Shown piece by piece: positions 1 through 7,560 of a stretch of DNA of 15,610 nucleotides. A program made the position numbers and the translations under genes. The stretch spans positions 1 through 15,610 of the forward strand of contig JAHKAQ010000073.1 of the NCBI GenBank assembly GCA_018825765.1, read 5' to 3'. The notes beneath the pieces were generated by a model. That model was not told where the DNA came from, made no database searches, and was given only the letters and a program-made list of their open reading frames with translations. Origin of the DNA: Patescibacteria group bacterium (GTDB lineage Bacteria; Patescibacteriota; Minisyncoccia; CAIUEV01; JAHKAQ01). Within the stretch, counting starts at the first letter, position 1. Each line of letters starts with the position of its first letter.

Positions 1-7
1 ATCAGCC

Positions 8-364
8 ATGAAAAGAAAAATTAAAGCTTCCTTTGTCCTTCATCATCTCTCCTGGGCTCTTCTCATTTATTATTTTCTCCTTCTTACAGCCGACATCGTC
101 TCTCGCGGCGCGATAAGCCGCCTGGTAAAACCCGGGCTGATTCTTGGCCTTATTTTTATTTCCATGTTTTTATTAACCCTTTTTAAAAACAAACCCCAGG
201 ACCGGCCGCTCACTCCAAACATTGCTTCTATCCTTATCCTGGCCGCCGGCGCTATTATTTTTCTCTCTTTTACCGCGACTAATATTATTATTTCCATTGT
301 TTTAGCCGCGGCTACGACTCTTATTCTTCTCTCAAACAAAAATCAACTCCAAAAAACAGACTAA
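8..364 (+). CDS. Small four-helix membrane protein, unknown function
   Basis: The 118-residue product is very hydrophobic. Four likely membrane helices lie at about residues 9-28, 40-59, 71-88 and 91-108, with a basic N-terminus (KRKIK) and a short polar C-terminal tail, so I infer an inner-membrane protein. I recognise no family motif or catalytic residue. It lies 20 bases upstream of rnhB on the same strand and is probably cotranscribed with it. The ATG is only 7 bases from the window edge and no in-frame stop precedes it here, so the real start could lie further upstream. Function is unknown. Confidence 0.6.
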   Translation: MKRKIKASFVLHHLSWALLIYYFLLLTADIVSRGAISRLVKPGLILGLIFISMFLLTLFKNKPQDRPLTPNIASILILAAGAIIFLSFTATNIIISIVLAAATTLILLSNKNQLQKTD

Positions 365-384
365 TTTCAGGTCTTTTACCAAAT

Positions 385-1011
385 ATGCGCGCCCTTGAAT
401 TTCTCAAAATCCTCGCTAAAAACCATTCCTTTATCGGCGGCGTTGATGAAGCCGGCCGGGGCCCCTTAGCCGGACCGGTTATGGCCGCTATAGTTATCAT
501 GGAACAAAAAGATCTAAAGCTCCTGTCTAAAACCGAAATAAAAGATTCTAAAAAATTAACCCCGAAAAAAAGAGAAAAGCTCTTCACGCTCATAACGCGC
601 AATTTCCCTTTCGGCGTGGGCCTGGCCTCGCCCCAAACCATCGACCGCCTGAACATCCTTGGCGCCACTTTTCTGGCCATGAAGCGCTCAATCTCCGACC
701 TAAAAATAAAACACAAATTGTCTCCTCAAATAATCATCATTGACGGCAATCAGATCATTCCCAATCTCTCCATCGCCCAAAAAAACCTGCCCCGGGCCGA
801 TGAACTTATTCCCCTTGTTTCCGCCGCCTCTATTATCGCTAAAGTCAGCCGCGACCGCCTGATAACCCAGATGGCCGAACTCTATCCCCAATACGGCTTT
901 GAACTTCACAAAGGCTACGGCACCAAAAAACACCTGGAAAACCTGAAAAAATTCGGCCCCTGCCCCATTCATCGAAAAAGCTTTGGACCGGTTAAAAAAA
1001 TGCTGATTTAA
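385..1011 (+). CDS. rnhB: Ribonuclease HII
   Basis: RNase HII cleaves the RNA strand of RNA-DNA hybrids and nicks at single ribonucleotides misincorporated in DNA. The 208-residue length is normal for the family. The signature VDEAGRGPLAGPV is at residues 20-32 and supplies D21 and E22. DSKKLT follows at 54-59, the DGN motif gives D120, and D139 in the segment before SAASIIAKVSRD fits the fourth metal-binding acid. GYGTKKH is at 177-183 and the C-terminus has the usual HRxSFxP motif. All four catalytic acids are therefore present and the enzyme should be active. The ATG chosen leaves about 20 residues before the first catalytic Asp, as expected. No Shine-Dalgarno sequence is visible. Confidence 0.97.
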   Translation: MRALEFLKILAKNHSFIGGVDEAGRGPLAGPVMAAIVIMEQKDLKLLSKTEIKDSKKLTPKKREKLFTLITRNFPFGVGLASPQTIDRLNILGATFLAMKRSISDLKIKHKLSPQIIIIDGNQIIPNLSIAQKNLPRADELIPLVSAASIIAKVSRDRLITQMAELYPQYGFELHKGYGTKKHLENLKKFGPCPIHRKSFGPVKKMLI

Positions 1012-1063
1012 AAATTATCCCGTTTAATTGTTCAATGAATTTTAGATATATTGCAATAAAAAA

Positions 1064-1084
1064 AGCTTCAAAAGAAGCTATTTT
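1064..1084 (+). terminator. Weak intrinsic terminator after rnhB
   Basis: A perfect 6-base stem (AGCTTC, 1064-1069; GAAGCT, 1074-1079) with an AAAA loop is followed by ATTTT and preceded by an A-run, about 50 bases after the rnhB stop. The A-run before and T-run after would allow function in both directions. The stem is short with only moderate GC, so termination may be partial. Confidence 0.4.
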
Positions 1085-1126
1085 CCCAACCATTTTAAAA
1101 GCACTGCTCTACTTAATCCTTGCCTC

Positions 1127-1155
1127 TTGAAATTTTCCCGCTTTTCCTCTATTAT
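1127..1155 (+). promoter_or_regulatory. Sigma-70-type promoter for the rpmF operon
   Basis: A TTGAAA -35 box (1127-1132) and a TATTAT -10 box (1150-1155) are separated by exactly 17 bases; each box matches the consensus in five of six positions. A transcript would start near 1162, about 50 bases before rpmF. It is the best promoter candidate upstream of the rpmF-nusB-rnc run. Confidence 0.55.
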
Positions 1156-1166
1156 CTTACTTATCC

Positions 1167-1194
1167 AAACCACCTACCAAATTAGTGGTTTTTT
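1167..1194 (+). terminator. Terminator-like hairpin in the rpmF leader (possible attenuator)
   Basis: The arms AAACCAC (1167-1173) and GTGGTTT (1185-1191) pair over 7 bases; two more pairs can form across a bulged C1174. A run of six T (1189-1194) follows, partly used in the stem. This is the layout of an intrinsic terminator on the plus strand, only 17 bases before the rpmF start and just downstream of the predicted transcription start. It may stop readthrough from rnhB or attenuate the rpmF-nusB-rnc operon; the sequence alone does not decide. Confidence 0.5.
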
Positions 1195-1211
1195 AATGTT
1201 AAATCTTTCCC

Positions 1212-1424
1212 ATGCCCGTCCCCAAGCAAAAACATTCCAAATCAAGAACCCGCCGGCGCCGCTCCCACCAAGCCTTAAAACCAAAACAACTGGTAAAATG
1301 CGGCAATTGCGGTAAAATGAAACAGAACCACACCCTTTGCGGCAATTGCGGCTACTATAAAGGACGTCAAATAGTCGATCCCTTGAAAAAACAGTTAAAA
1401 TCAAAATCTTCCAATAATTCTTAA
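1212..1424 (+). CDS. rpmF: Large ribosomal subunit protein bL32
   Basis: The 70-residue product begins [18 protein letters not shown], the typical bL32 start, which fixes the ATG. A zinc ribbon follows with C30, C33, C43 and C46 (CxxC, nine residues, CxxC), so this is the zinc-binding form rather than a Cys-free paralogue. The C-terminus is basic and low in complexity. It leads the tight run with nusB (13-base gap) and rnc. A small hairpin (AAGCT, AATA, AGCTT; 1423-1436) spans from the rpmF stop almost to the nusB start. There is no Shine-Dalgarno sequence, and a terminator-like hairpin lies just upstream. Confidence 0.95.
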   Translation: MPVPKQKHSKSRTRRRRSHQALKPKQLVKCGNCGKMKQNHTLCGNCGYYKGRQIVDPLKKQLKSKSSNNS

Positions 1425-1437
1425 GCTAATAAGCTTT

Positions 1438-1872
1438 ATGAACAGCCGGCATCTTAGTCGTCAAGTCGCCATGCAAACCCTTTATGAATGGGATTTCAAA
1501 AAAACCAAAAAACAGGATATCAAACAAATTACAAAAAGAAACATAAAAAAATTCGATCAAAGCGTGGATCATGACCTCATAAACAAGCTGGTTCAGGGAG
1601 TCTATAAAAAAAGAAAAATAATCGACCAGATGATCGAAAAGGCCGCGCCTGAATGGCCCCTGGATCAAATCGCAGCCATTGACCGAAACGTGCTTCGTCT
1701 TGGCATTTATGAACTGCTTTTTCAAAACACCAAAGAAGTCCCGCCCAAAGTAGCTATTAACGAAGCCATAGAACTTGCCAAAGCTTATGGCGGTCAGTCT
1801 TCCGGCAAATTCATAAACGGAGTTTTAGGAACCATTTATCGCGAAATGGGAGAACCCCAAAAAGATGAGTAA
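1438..1872 (+). CDS. nusB: Transcription antitermination factor NusB
   Basis: NusB binds boxA RNA with ribosomal protein S10 (NusE) and supports antitermination and rRNA transcription. The 144-residue all-helical protein has normal family length. It starts with the typical [14 protein letters not shown] segment (residues 7-19 region), contains [13 protein letters not shown] in the middle, then the conserved [15 protein letters not shown] (104-118) and KFINGVLG (124-131) near the C-terminus. It lies 13 bases after rpmF and 11 bases before rnc, so the three are almost certainly cotranscribed. Confidence 0.95.
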   Translation: MNSRHLSRQVAMQTLYEWDFKKTKKQDIKQITKRNIKKFDQSVDHDLINKLVQGVYKKRKIIDQMIEKAAPEWPLDQIAAIDRNVLRLGIYELLFQNTKEVPPKVAINEAIELAKAYGGQSSGKFINGVLGTIYREMGEPQKDE

Positions 1873-1883
1873 AATAATTTAAA

Positions 1884-2573
1884 ATGTCAGAAAAAATACA
1901 CCAGCTGGCCAAAAAAATAAAAATCGAATTCAAGGATATTAACCTGCTCCAAACCGCGGTCACTCATCGTTCATATCTTAACGAACATCGCCACGAAAAC
2001 TTGGAGCACAATGAAAGGCTGGAATTTTTAGGCGACGCTGTTTTAGAACTTATTGTAACCGAATACTTATTCAATCAATTCGAAAAAAAACCCGAAGGAG
2101 AACTTACCAGTTTAAGAGCTGCTCTAGTTAAGGGAGATAATCTTTCAAAAATAGGCCGGGAATTATCCATCGATGACCACCTACTCCTTTCCCGCGGCGA
2201 ATCAAAATCACAGTCCCGCAGTAAAAACTACATTATGGCAAACGCCCTGGAAGCCATAATTGGAGCTATCTATCTGGACAGAGGATATGACGCTTGTAAA
2301 AAATTTATCACGAAGCATATAATCAAAGAACTTCCCGGCATCATAAACGACAAGCTGTATCGGGATCCCAAAAGCCTTTTTCAGGAAAAAATTCAGGAAA
2401 AAGCAGGCGTTACTCCCTCTTACAAACTCTTATCTCAAAGCGGACCAGATCACGATAAACAATTTAGGGTAGGCGCTTTTATTGGCTCTGAAATGGTTTC
2501 CCAGGGTCAGGGACTCAGCAAGCAGGAAGCCCAGCAAAAAGCAGCTGAAAATTATCTTGAAAAAGACAACTAA
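1884..2573 (+). CDS. rnc: Ribonuclease III
   Basis: RNase III cuts double-stranded RNA during rRNA and mRNA processing, working as a homodimer. The 229-residue protein has the full two-domain layout: an endonuclease domain (about 1-150) and a double-stranded-RNA-binding domain (about 157-227, starting at DPKSLFQEKIQ). The signature NERLEFLGDAVLEL gives E44, E47 and D51. In the second catalytic motif, MANALEAIIGAIYLD, E123 is present, but the residue that is Asp in E. coli (D114) is N120 here. That position varies across bacteria and the intact domain suggests an active enzyme, but the difference is real. It sits between nusB and an envelope gene. Confidence 0.96.
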   Translation: MSEKIHQLAKKIKIEFKDINLLQTAVTHRSYLNEHRHENLEHNERLEFLGDAVLELIVTEYLFNQFEKKPEGELTSLRAALVKGDNLSKIGRELSIDDHLLLSRGESKSQSRSKNYIMANALEAIIGAIYLDRGYDACKKFITKHIIKELPGIINDKLYRDPKSLFQEKIQEKAGVTPSYKLLSQSGPDHDKQFRVGAFIGSEMVSQGQGLSKQEAQQKAAENYLEKDN

Positions 2574-2591
2574 TTCAACGAATAATTAACC

Positions 2592-3755
2592 ATGCCCGTA
2601 GAACACCTGGGACAATATGATTCAGGAGTATCTGCCAGAAAAATCATTTTCTGGTTCGTGGTTATAGGCATTATTATTTCCCTGGGCGCTTTTTATTTCG
2701 TGCTCTCACGCGCCAACATCACCCTTATTCCTAAAACCCAGACAAAAGAACTGGAAATAAGCGTAACCCTGGATCCCAACGCCTCAAATATTGATTACGA
2801 AAATAACACTATCCGTGGAGTTCTCCTGTCTGAAGAAAGTCAAACCAATCAAACCATAAAAGACATGCCCCCCAAACGCCTGGAAGAAAACGCCACTGGA
2901 AAAATTACCATAACCAACGGCTATACCCGCGCCCAAGGATTTAAACAGGGAGATGTTCTCATATTTTCCAATGGCAGCGGCCCGGAGCAAAAAATAGCCC
3001 TCAAAGAAAACACTATTGTCTACCGGGGGAAAACAAGAACCGTTGAAGCCGCGGCCATAGAAAAAGGAGTAGCCGGCCATATCCCTCCGGGAAAATTCAA
3101 GTTTGAAAAATACGACGACTTCATGAACGAAAAAGTTACCGCCACGAGCGCCGAAACTTTTTCCGGCGGCATCCGCACCGCCACCCTTGTCACCGAAGAC
3201 GATATTCAGTTAATAAAAAACAACCTTATAAATCAAATCTCCAAAAACAATATTGAAAAATTAAAAAACCGCTTAAGAGACGGAGAGGAGCTTGGCCCAA
3301 GAAGCACTCTTGATACCGTCATATCCTTCCACTCCAGCGTAGCCGCTCCGTTTGAAACCGACCATTTTGAAGCTTCCATGACCTTAAAAACCACCGCCGC
3401 GGTTTTTAAAAACAAAGAGCTCGAATCCCTGGTTAATCAGAAACTGGAAAAACTTACCGAAGATAACCAGGAATTTCTAGGCTACGATCCCCAAAGCCTG
3501 TCCTTTACCGTTGAAAAAATCTCCTCCCAAAATCAACAGGCGACCATCGCGGTAAAAATCAAAGGACGCTTCCGGCCCAAACTCTCCACTAAAATATTCA
3601 ACAAAGATGAAATAAAAGGGTATAATGAAAGAGCCTTAAAAGCTCATTACGCTCAATTTACTGACATAGAATCAATAGAAATAAAATTTTGGCCGCCTTT
3701 TCGAAAAACAGTCCCTGATATGGACAGCCGCATCAATATTGAAATAAAAAACTAA
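2592..3755 (+). CDS. Membrane-anchored baseplate-J-like protein
   Basis: The 387-residue protein has a short N-terminal tail, one membrane helix at about residues 18-38, and a long extracytoplasmic part. The first portion after the helix (ANITLIPKTQTKE, then a segment with ATGKITITNGY and RTVEAAAIEKGVAGHIPPGKF) resembles proteins of Patescibacteria that annotation pipelines name 'baseplate J-like' from a weak match to the phage baseplate J barrel domain. No other phage genes are present, so a tail role is unlikely; an anchored beta-rich envelope protein is a better description. It starts 18 bases after rnc and ends 3 bases before the next gene. No catalytic residues are evident, and the role is unknown. 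The family match is from memory of the pattern, not a search. Confidence 0.65.
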   Translation: MPVEHLGQYDSGVSARKIIFWFVVIGIIISLGAFYFVLSRANITLIPKTQTKELEISVTLDPNASNIDYENNTIRGVLLSEESQTNQTIKDMPPKRLEENATGKITITNGYTRAQGFKQGDVLIFSNGSGPEQKIALKENTIVYRGKTRTVEAAAIEKGVAGHIPPGKFKFEKYDDFMNEKVTATSAETFSGGIRTATLVTEDDIQLIKNNLINQISKNNIEKLKNRLRDGEELGPRSTLDTVISFHSSVAAPFETDHFEASMTLKTTAAVFKNKELESLVNQKLEKLTEDNQEFLGYDPQSLSFTVEKISSQNQQATIAVKIKGRFRPKLSTKIFNKDEIKGYNERALKAHYAQFTDIESIEIKFWPPFRKTVPDMDSRINIEIKN

Positions 3756-3758
3756 ATC

Positions 3759-4109
3759 ATGCAAACCATTATTCAAATAATTTCCAACGCCCTTGCTGTT
3801 TCCATTTCCGCCTATTTACTGCCCGGGCTTGATTTTTCCGGTTCGTGGTGGCAATTAATGCTGGCCGGCGCCATTCTGGGAATCATAAACACCTTCATAA
3901 AACCAATTCTAAAATTAATCTTCTCCCCTTTTATTTTAATAACCCTGGGATTATTTACCGTTGTAATCAACACTTCCCTGCTTATCTTAGTCGCCCTTAT
4001 TGTCCCGGGCCTGTCAATCTCCGGATTCTGGCCGGCCTTTTGGGGAGTAATAATCATAAGCCTAACCAATTACGCCATTAATACCATCATTGGCTATAAA
4101 GAAGAATGA
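3759..4109 (+). CDS. YvlD / phage-holin-4-2 family membrane protein
   Basis: The 116-residue protein consists almost entirely of membrane helices (about four). It has the typical internal near-repeat: LLPGLDFSG with a following NTFIKPILKL, then IVPGLSISGFWPAFWG with a following LTNYAINTI. This matches the small membrane family that includes Bacillus YvlD and is often auto-annotated 'phage holin family'. That label is sequence-based only; most members are chromosomal proteins of unknown function and nothing here points to a prophage. It overlaps secG by 4 bases (ATGA), so translation is probably coupled. Confidence 0.85.
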   Translation: MQTIIQIISNALAVSISAYLLPGLDFSGSWWQLMLAGAILGIINTFIKPILKLIFSPFILITLGLFTVVINTSLLILVALIVPGLSISGFWPAFWGVIIISLTNYAINTIIGYKEE

Positions 4110-4327
4110 TGTCCGCTATCACCTCCATAATTAACCTTATTACCGCTTCACTGCTTATTATCTGTGTCCTGCTTCAAAATCGAGGATCAAGCTTATCCGG
4201 CGCCCTGGGTGGAGATTCAGAATCATATTACACGCGCCGCGGCCTGGATAGATTCCTGTTTTTTGCCACCATCATAATAAGCATTATCTTCACCGGTTCA
4301 ATTTTAGCTAATTTAATCATAAGCTAA
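4106..4327 (+). CDS. secG: Preprotein translocase subunit SecG
   Basis: SecG is the small accessory subunit of the SecYEG protein-export channel. The 73-residue protein has two membrane helices (about 3-24 and 49-71). The conserved cytoplasmic loop between them reads LLQNRGSSLSGALGG followed by YTRRGLDR, matching the family's LLQ...G...GaFGg...tr.G pattern. The start shares ATGA with the upstream stop; a second ATG at 4109 is equally possible. The stop overlaps the next start by one base (TAATG). No SD is present, so it probably relies on coupling. Confidence 0.93.
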   Translation: MMSAITSIINLITASLLIICVLLQNRGSSLSGALGGDSESYYTRRGLDRFLFFATIIISIIFTGSILANLIIS

Positions 4328-6147
4328 TGTCTTTTAACGCCCGAATATCATCTAAAATCAAACAAAACTACCAGCTGGCGGCCGCTTTTGTAAAGAAGCT
4401 CACTGAATCGCTTGCCACCAAAGAAAGAATTATTCTTGTTTCTCTCCTCTTTTGTTTTCTTTCTTCCCTGGCCTGGACTCTCGCTAACACTTTTCTTAAA
4501 AAGACAACCATTGTCCCGGCCGTTGGAGGCACCTTTATTGAAGGCATTGTCGGCAAACCCGAATACATAAATCCAGTTCTGGCCCAGGGTAACGAAGCCG
4601 ACATGGATCTGGCTCAACTCATCTTCTCCGGCCTCATGAAATATGATCAAAACAACCAGCTAATAAACGACATCGCTTCAGGCTGGGAAATAAACGAGGA
4701 TAAAACCCAATATACTATCAATTTAAAGGAAAATGTCCTTTTTCATGACGGCACCCGGCTCACGGCCGAAGACGTGCTTTTTACCATAAACACTATCCAA
4801 AACACCCGCTACAAATCCCCCTTAAGGCCCAACTGGGCCGGAGTAGAAGTAAGGTCAAACGGCGATACCCAAATTATTTTCACCTTAAAGAAACCATTTG
4901 TCCCCTTTCTTCATAATCTAACCTTTGGCATCCTGCCAAAACACATCTGGCAGGACGTGACTCCCGAGGAATTCCAGATTTCCGAATATAATAAATCTCC
5001 GATTGGCGCCGGACCATATCAGTTTAACCGGCTCGAAAAAGAAAAAGACAAATCCATAAGCCAAATAATTCTAAAAGCCAATAAACATTACTATCTTGAC
5101 AAGCCGTATATTGAAACAATCCTTGTTAAATTCTTTCCCTCTCAGGAAAAAGCTGTTCAATCCTTAAATTCCGGGGAAATTATGGCTGTAAACGACTTAA
5201 GTCATCACAACCTAGAAACAATAGACACTCGAAAAACAAATATCAATGAAATTTCTCTGCCCCGCTATTACGCAATTTTTCTAAACATTTACCAGAACGA
5301 ATTCATCGCTGACGACAACGTAAGGCAGGCCCTGGCCTGGGCCACCTGCAAAGATCAAATTATTTCTGATATTCTGCTTGATAGAGGCAAGCAAGTTGAC
5401 TCTCCAGTGCTCACCATTCCCATGGATAATGTAGCTGATTTCGAAAAACGAGGTTGTTCCCGGGAAAAAGCCAGGGAAATTTTAGAAAAACAAGGCTGGA
5501 AACTCAAAGACTGGACGCCGGAAAATGACCAGCAAGCAGAAGAACCAGAAGAGAATACAGAAAACAGCAGTCAGGAACAGGCGCGAGAAGAAGAAATTCC
5601 AGCCAGACAGGTTTATTACAATAAATCAAAAGAACCCCTGGCTCTTACCCTTACAACCGCCGACTATCCTGAACTCGTAAAAACCGCCGAACTCGTAAAA
5701 CAACAATGGGAAGAGGCCGGTATCCTGGTAACTTTAGAGGTTCTGTCAATCGGCGACTTAACGAACAGTAAAATCGAACCGCGTGAATACGATGCCCTGC
5801 TTTTCGGCGAAACTTTAGGCGTGGATCCTGATCCAAGACCATATTGGCATTCAAGTGAAAGAAAAAGTCCTGGACAAAATATCGTGAGCTACAACAATAG
5901 CCAGGCCGATGAATTGCTTGATCAAGGCCGAACTGAGGAAAATGAAGAAGTTCGAAACCAGCTTTACCAGAAATTCCAACTCTTAATCAACCAGGATATT
6001 CCGGCTATTTTCCTTTATTCTCCATATTATCTGTATCCGGTAAATAGAAAAGTTATGGGCATTACCTTAAAAAATATAGGAGACCCTTCCAAGAGATATT
6101 CTCAAATTACCAACTGGTACCTGGAAGAAAAAAGAGCCAAAAAATAA
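4327..6147 (+). CDS. Family-5 extracellular solute-binding protein (peptide type)
   Basis: The 606-residue protein resembles the substrate-binding proteins of oligopeptide ABC importers (SBP_bac_5). The fold start reads GGTFIEGIVGKPEYINPVLA, and the segment FHDGTRLTAEDVLFTI (about 139-154) is the family signature. The C-terminus has the usual ending with repeated Tyr (FLYSPYYLYPVNRKV). The N-terminus has 34 cytoplasmic residues and a membrane helix at about 35-57 without a lipobox, so it looks like a signal anchor rather than a lipoprotein. An acidic, Gln/Glu/Asn-rich insert lies at about 398-425. No permease or ATPase gene is adjacent, so its partner is unknown. It follows secG with a one-base overlap. 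Confidence 0.88.
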   Translation: MSFNARISSKIKQNYQLAAAFVKKLTESLATKERIILVSLLFCFLSSLAWTLANTFLKKTTIVPAVGGTFIEGIVGKPEYINPVLAQGNEADMDLAQLIFSGLMKYDQNNQLINDIASGWEINEDKTQYTINLKENVLFHDGTRLTAEDVLFTINTIQNTRYKSPLRPNWAGVEVRSNGDTQIIFTLKKPFVPFLHNLTFGILPKHIWQDVTPEEFQISEYNKSPIGAGPYQFNRLEKEKDKSISQIILKANKHYYLDKPYIETILVKFFPSQEKAVQSLNSGEIMAVNDLSHHNLETIDTRKTNINEISLPRYYAIFLNIYQNEFIADDNVRQALAWATCKDQIISDILLDRGKQVDSPVLTIPMDNVADFEKRGCSREKAREILEKQGWKLKDWTPENDQQAEEPEENTENSSQEQAREEEIPARQVYYNKSKEPLALTLTTADYPELVKTAELVKQQWEEAGILVTLEVLSIGDLTNSKIEPREYDALLFGETLGVDPDPRPYWHSSERKSPGQNIVSYNNSQADELLDQGRTEENEEVRNQLYQKFQLLINQDIPAIFLYSPYYLYPVNRKVMGITLKNIGDPSKRYSQITNWYLEEKRAKK

Positions 6148-6156
6148 ACAATTCTT

Positions 6157-7188
6157 ATGAATGATAAGCTTGACAAAAGCAACTTAAAACAGGTAATTCT
6201 GGACACCTCCAAACAGTTCCAGGCCGGCTTTAACGCGGCTGACAACATTACTCCCAATATTGACAGCGGTATCAAAAAAGAAAAATTCGATTCCCTGATA
6301 ATCTGCGGTCTGGGTGGTTCAGCTATGCCCGGCTACCTGCTCAAAAGCCTGCCTCAGGTCAATTTTTTAGTCCAAAATCACCTCAATTATGGTCTCCCCC
6401 GGCAGAGAACTTCCAACCCTCTTATCTTTGTTAGTTCCTTTTCCGGAAGCACTGAAGAAACTTTATCCTCATACAAACAAGCTAAAAAAGAAAGCCTGAA
6501 AATTATCACCTTCTCGAACGGCGGCACGCTTTACCAGACTAGCCAGAATGACAATATACCAGCGGTTAATTATCGCGTAAATCAACCCGGGTTTCAGCCG
6601 CGCTGGGCTCTGCCTACCTCGTTTTCCGCCATGACAAAAATACTTGAAAATTTAGGTTTAATTACCGGCGCCGTAAAATCACTCCAGGAAACAAGCCATT
6701 TTCTAAAAACCCTGGACCAGGAAGAAATACAAAAACAAGCCCAAATCATCGTTAAAAAAATAAAAACCAAAATACCAATCTATTATGCTGATTACTCCCT
6801 GAGATTCACCGCTTTAATCAACAAAATAAAAATCAATGAAAACTCAAAATTCCCGGCCTTTTGCAATTACTATCCAGAACTCAATCACAATGAATATAAC
6901 GGCTTCCTAAACGGCGATCCTGAAAAATTTATTATCCTGTCTTTGGATAATCCCGGCTCCCTGCCCAAAAACCAAAAAAGAATGCGCCTCACAAACGAAA
7001 TTTTACAAACAATGAATTATGAAATTATAAACATTCCAATCAAGGGCCAAAACCGCGCGGAAAGAATTTTCCACGCCCTTATTTTTGGCGATTGGATATC
7101 CTATTATCTTGCTTTAAGCCTAAACCAGGACCCGTCACCCGTGGAATTAGTTGAAAAATTAAAACAAAAACTAAAAAACCAAACATGA
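6157..7188 (+). CDS. Bifunctional phosphoglucose/phosphomannose isomerase
   Basis: This enzyme interconverts glucose-6-phosphate or mannose-6-phosphate with fructose-6-phosphate, feeding glycolysis and mannose-derived sugars. The 343-residue length fits the archaeal/bacterial PGI/PMI family. SIS-domain motifs are GLGGSAM (51-57) and SFSGSTEET (94-102, phosphate binding). INENSK provides E228 and ELNHNE provides H244; their 16-residue spacing matches the catalytic Glu and His described for the Pyrobaculum enzyme. The C-terminus has GDWISYYLAL and the typical DPSPVELVEKLK. It probably supplies precursors for the phosphomannomutase encoded at 12205-13653. It overlaps the next ORF by 4 bases (ATGA). 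Confidence 0.9.
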   Translation: MNDKLDKSNLKQVILDTSKQFQAGFNAADNITPNIDSGIKKEKFDSLIICGLGGSAMPGYLLKSLPQVNFLVQNHLNYGLPRQRTSNPLIFVSSFSGSTEETLSSYKQAKKESLKIITFSNGGTLYQTSQNDNIPAVNYRVNQPGFQPRWALPTSFSAMTKILENLGLITGAVKSLQETSHFLKTLDQEEIQKQAQIIVKKIKTKIPIYYADYSLRFTALINKIKINENSKFPAFCNYYPELNHNEYNGFLNGDPEKFIILSLDNPGSLPKNQKRMRLTNEILQTMNYEIINIPIKGQNRAERIFHALIFGDWISYYLALSLNQDPSPVELVEKLKQKLKNQT

Positions 7189-7514
7189 CCCGGGAATTTT
7201 TCCAAAACTTCGAAAAACAATTAGACGCCCAGGTAGCCGAGAATGATCCGCGAAAAATACTCATTTACTTGGGAATCTGCGTCGTTCTCTTTTTGATAGG
7301 CAAGATACTGGTCTCAATCGGAACAAAAAAACAACTAGGCGACCTGCCCCATTATCAGGAAGTAATTGGCGGACTACTTTACATTATTTCAGCTATTCTT
7401 TTTATCTTCCTCCTGATCCCGGGCGTGCTTTTAAAAGGCGCGGGCATTCTAGCTTTTCTTTTCATCGCGCTTGGACTTTTTGAAATCTGGCAAACTAAAG
7501 AAAAAAATACTTGA
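7185..7514 (+). CDS. Small three-helix membrane protein, unknown function
   Basis: The 109-residue product has a polar, charged N-terminal 24 residues (REFFQNFEKQLDAQVAENDPRK) and then helices at about 25-44, 59-80 and 82-101, ending in a charged tail. I recognise no family. It starts inside the last codons of the isomerase gene (ATGA overlap), which supports it being a real, coupled gene and the end of the operon. Its TGA stop lies inside the TTGACA box of a strong promoter candidate. Confidence 0.65.
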   Translation: MTREFFQNFEKQLDAQVAENDPRKILIYLGICVVLFLIGKILVSIGTKKQLGDLPHYQEVIGGLLYIISAILFIFLLIPGVLLKGAGILAFLFIALGLFEIWQTKEKNT

Positions 7515-7539
7515 CAATTAAGCCTTAGTGATATATAGT
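7511..7539 (+). promoter_or_regulatory. Near-consensus promoter upstream of tRNA-Leu / RNase J
   Basis: A perfect TTGACA (7511-7516), a 17-base spacer and TATAGT (7534-7539) form the best promoter in the window, predicting a start near 7546. The next genes on this strand are tRNA-Leu at 7727 and RNase J at 7892, so a primary transcript would carry a leader of about 180 bases before the tRNA. The -35 box overlaps the stop codon of the preceding gene. Confidence 0.6.
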
Positions 7540-7560
7540 TAATAAATATAAAGGCTTTTT
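7520..7560 (+). terminator. Terminator-like inverted repeat overlapping the promoter
   Basis: AAGCCTT (7520-7526) pairs with AAGGCTT (7551-7557), and the T-run 7556-7560 follows immediately. The 24-base loop is long for a classical terminator. It could end the rpmF-to-7514 operon. A transcript beginning near 7546 would contain only the right arm, so the new transcript would not form this hairpin. It may instead be an operator-like palindrome around the -10 box. Confidence 0.35.

Noticed and set aside
1127..1315. 62-codon open frame starting before rpmF
   Set aside because: It overlaps rpmF in another frame, crosses the promoter and hairpin, and begins at a non-ATG codon.
2592..4109. Prophage remnant, suggested by baseplate-J-like and holin-like names
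   Set aside because: No integrase, terminase, capsid, tail or lysin gene is nearby, and both genes are embedded in a housekeeping operon with rnc and secG. Both labels are weak family names for chromosomal membrane proteins.
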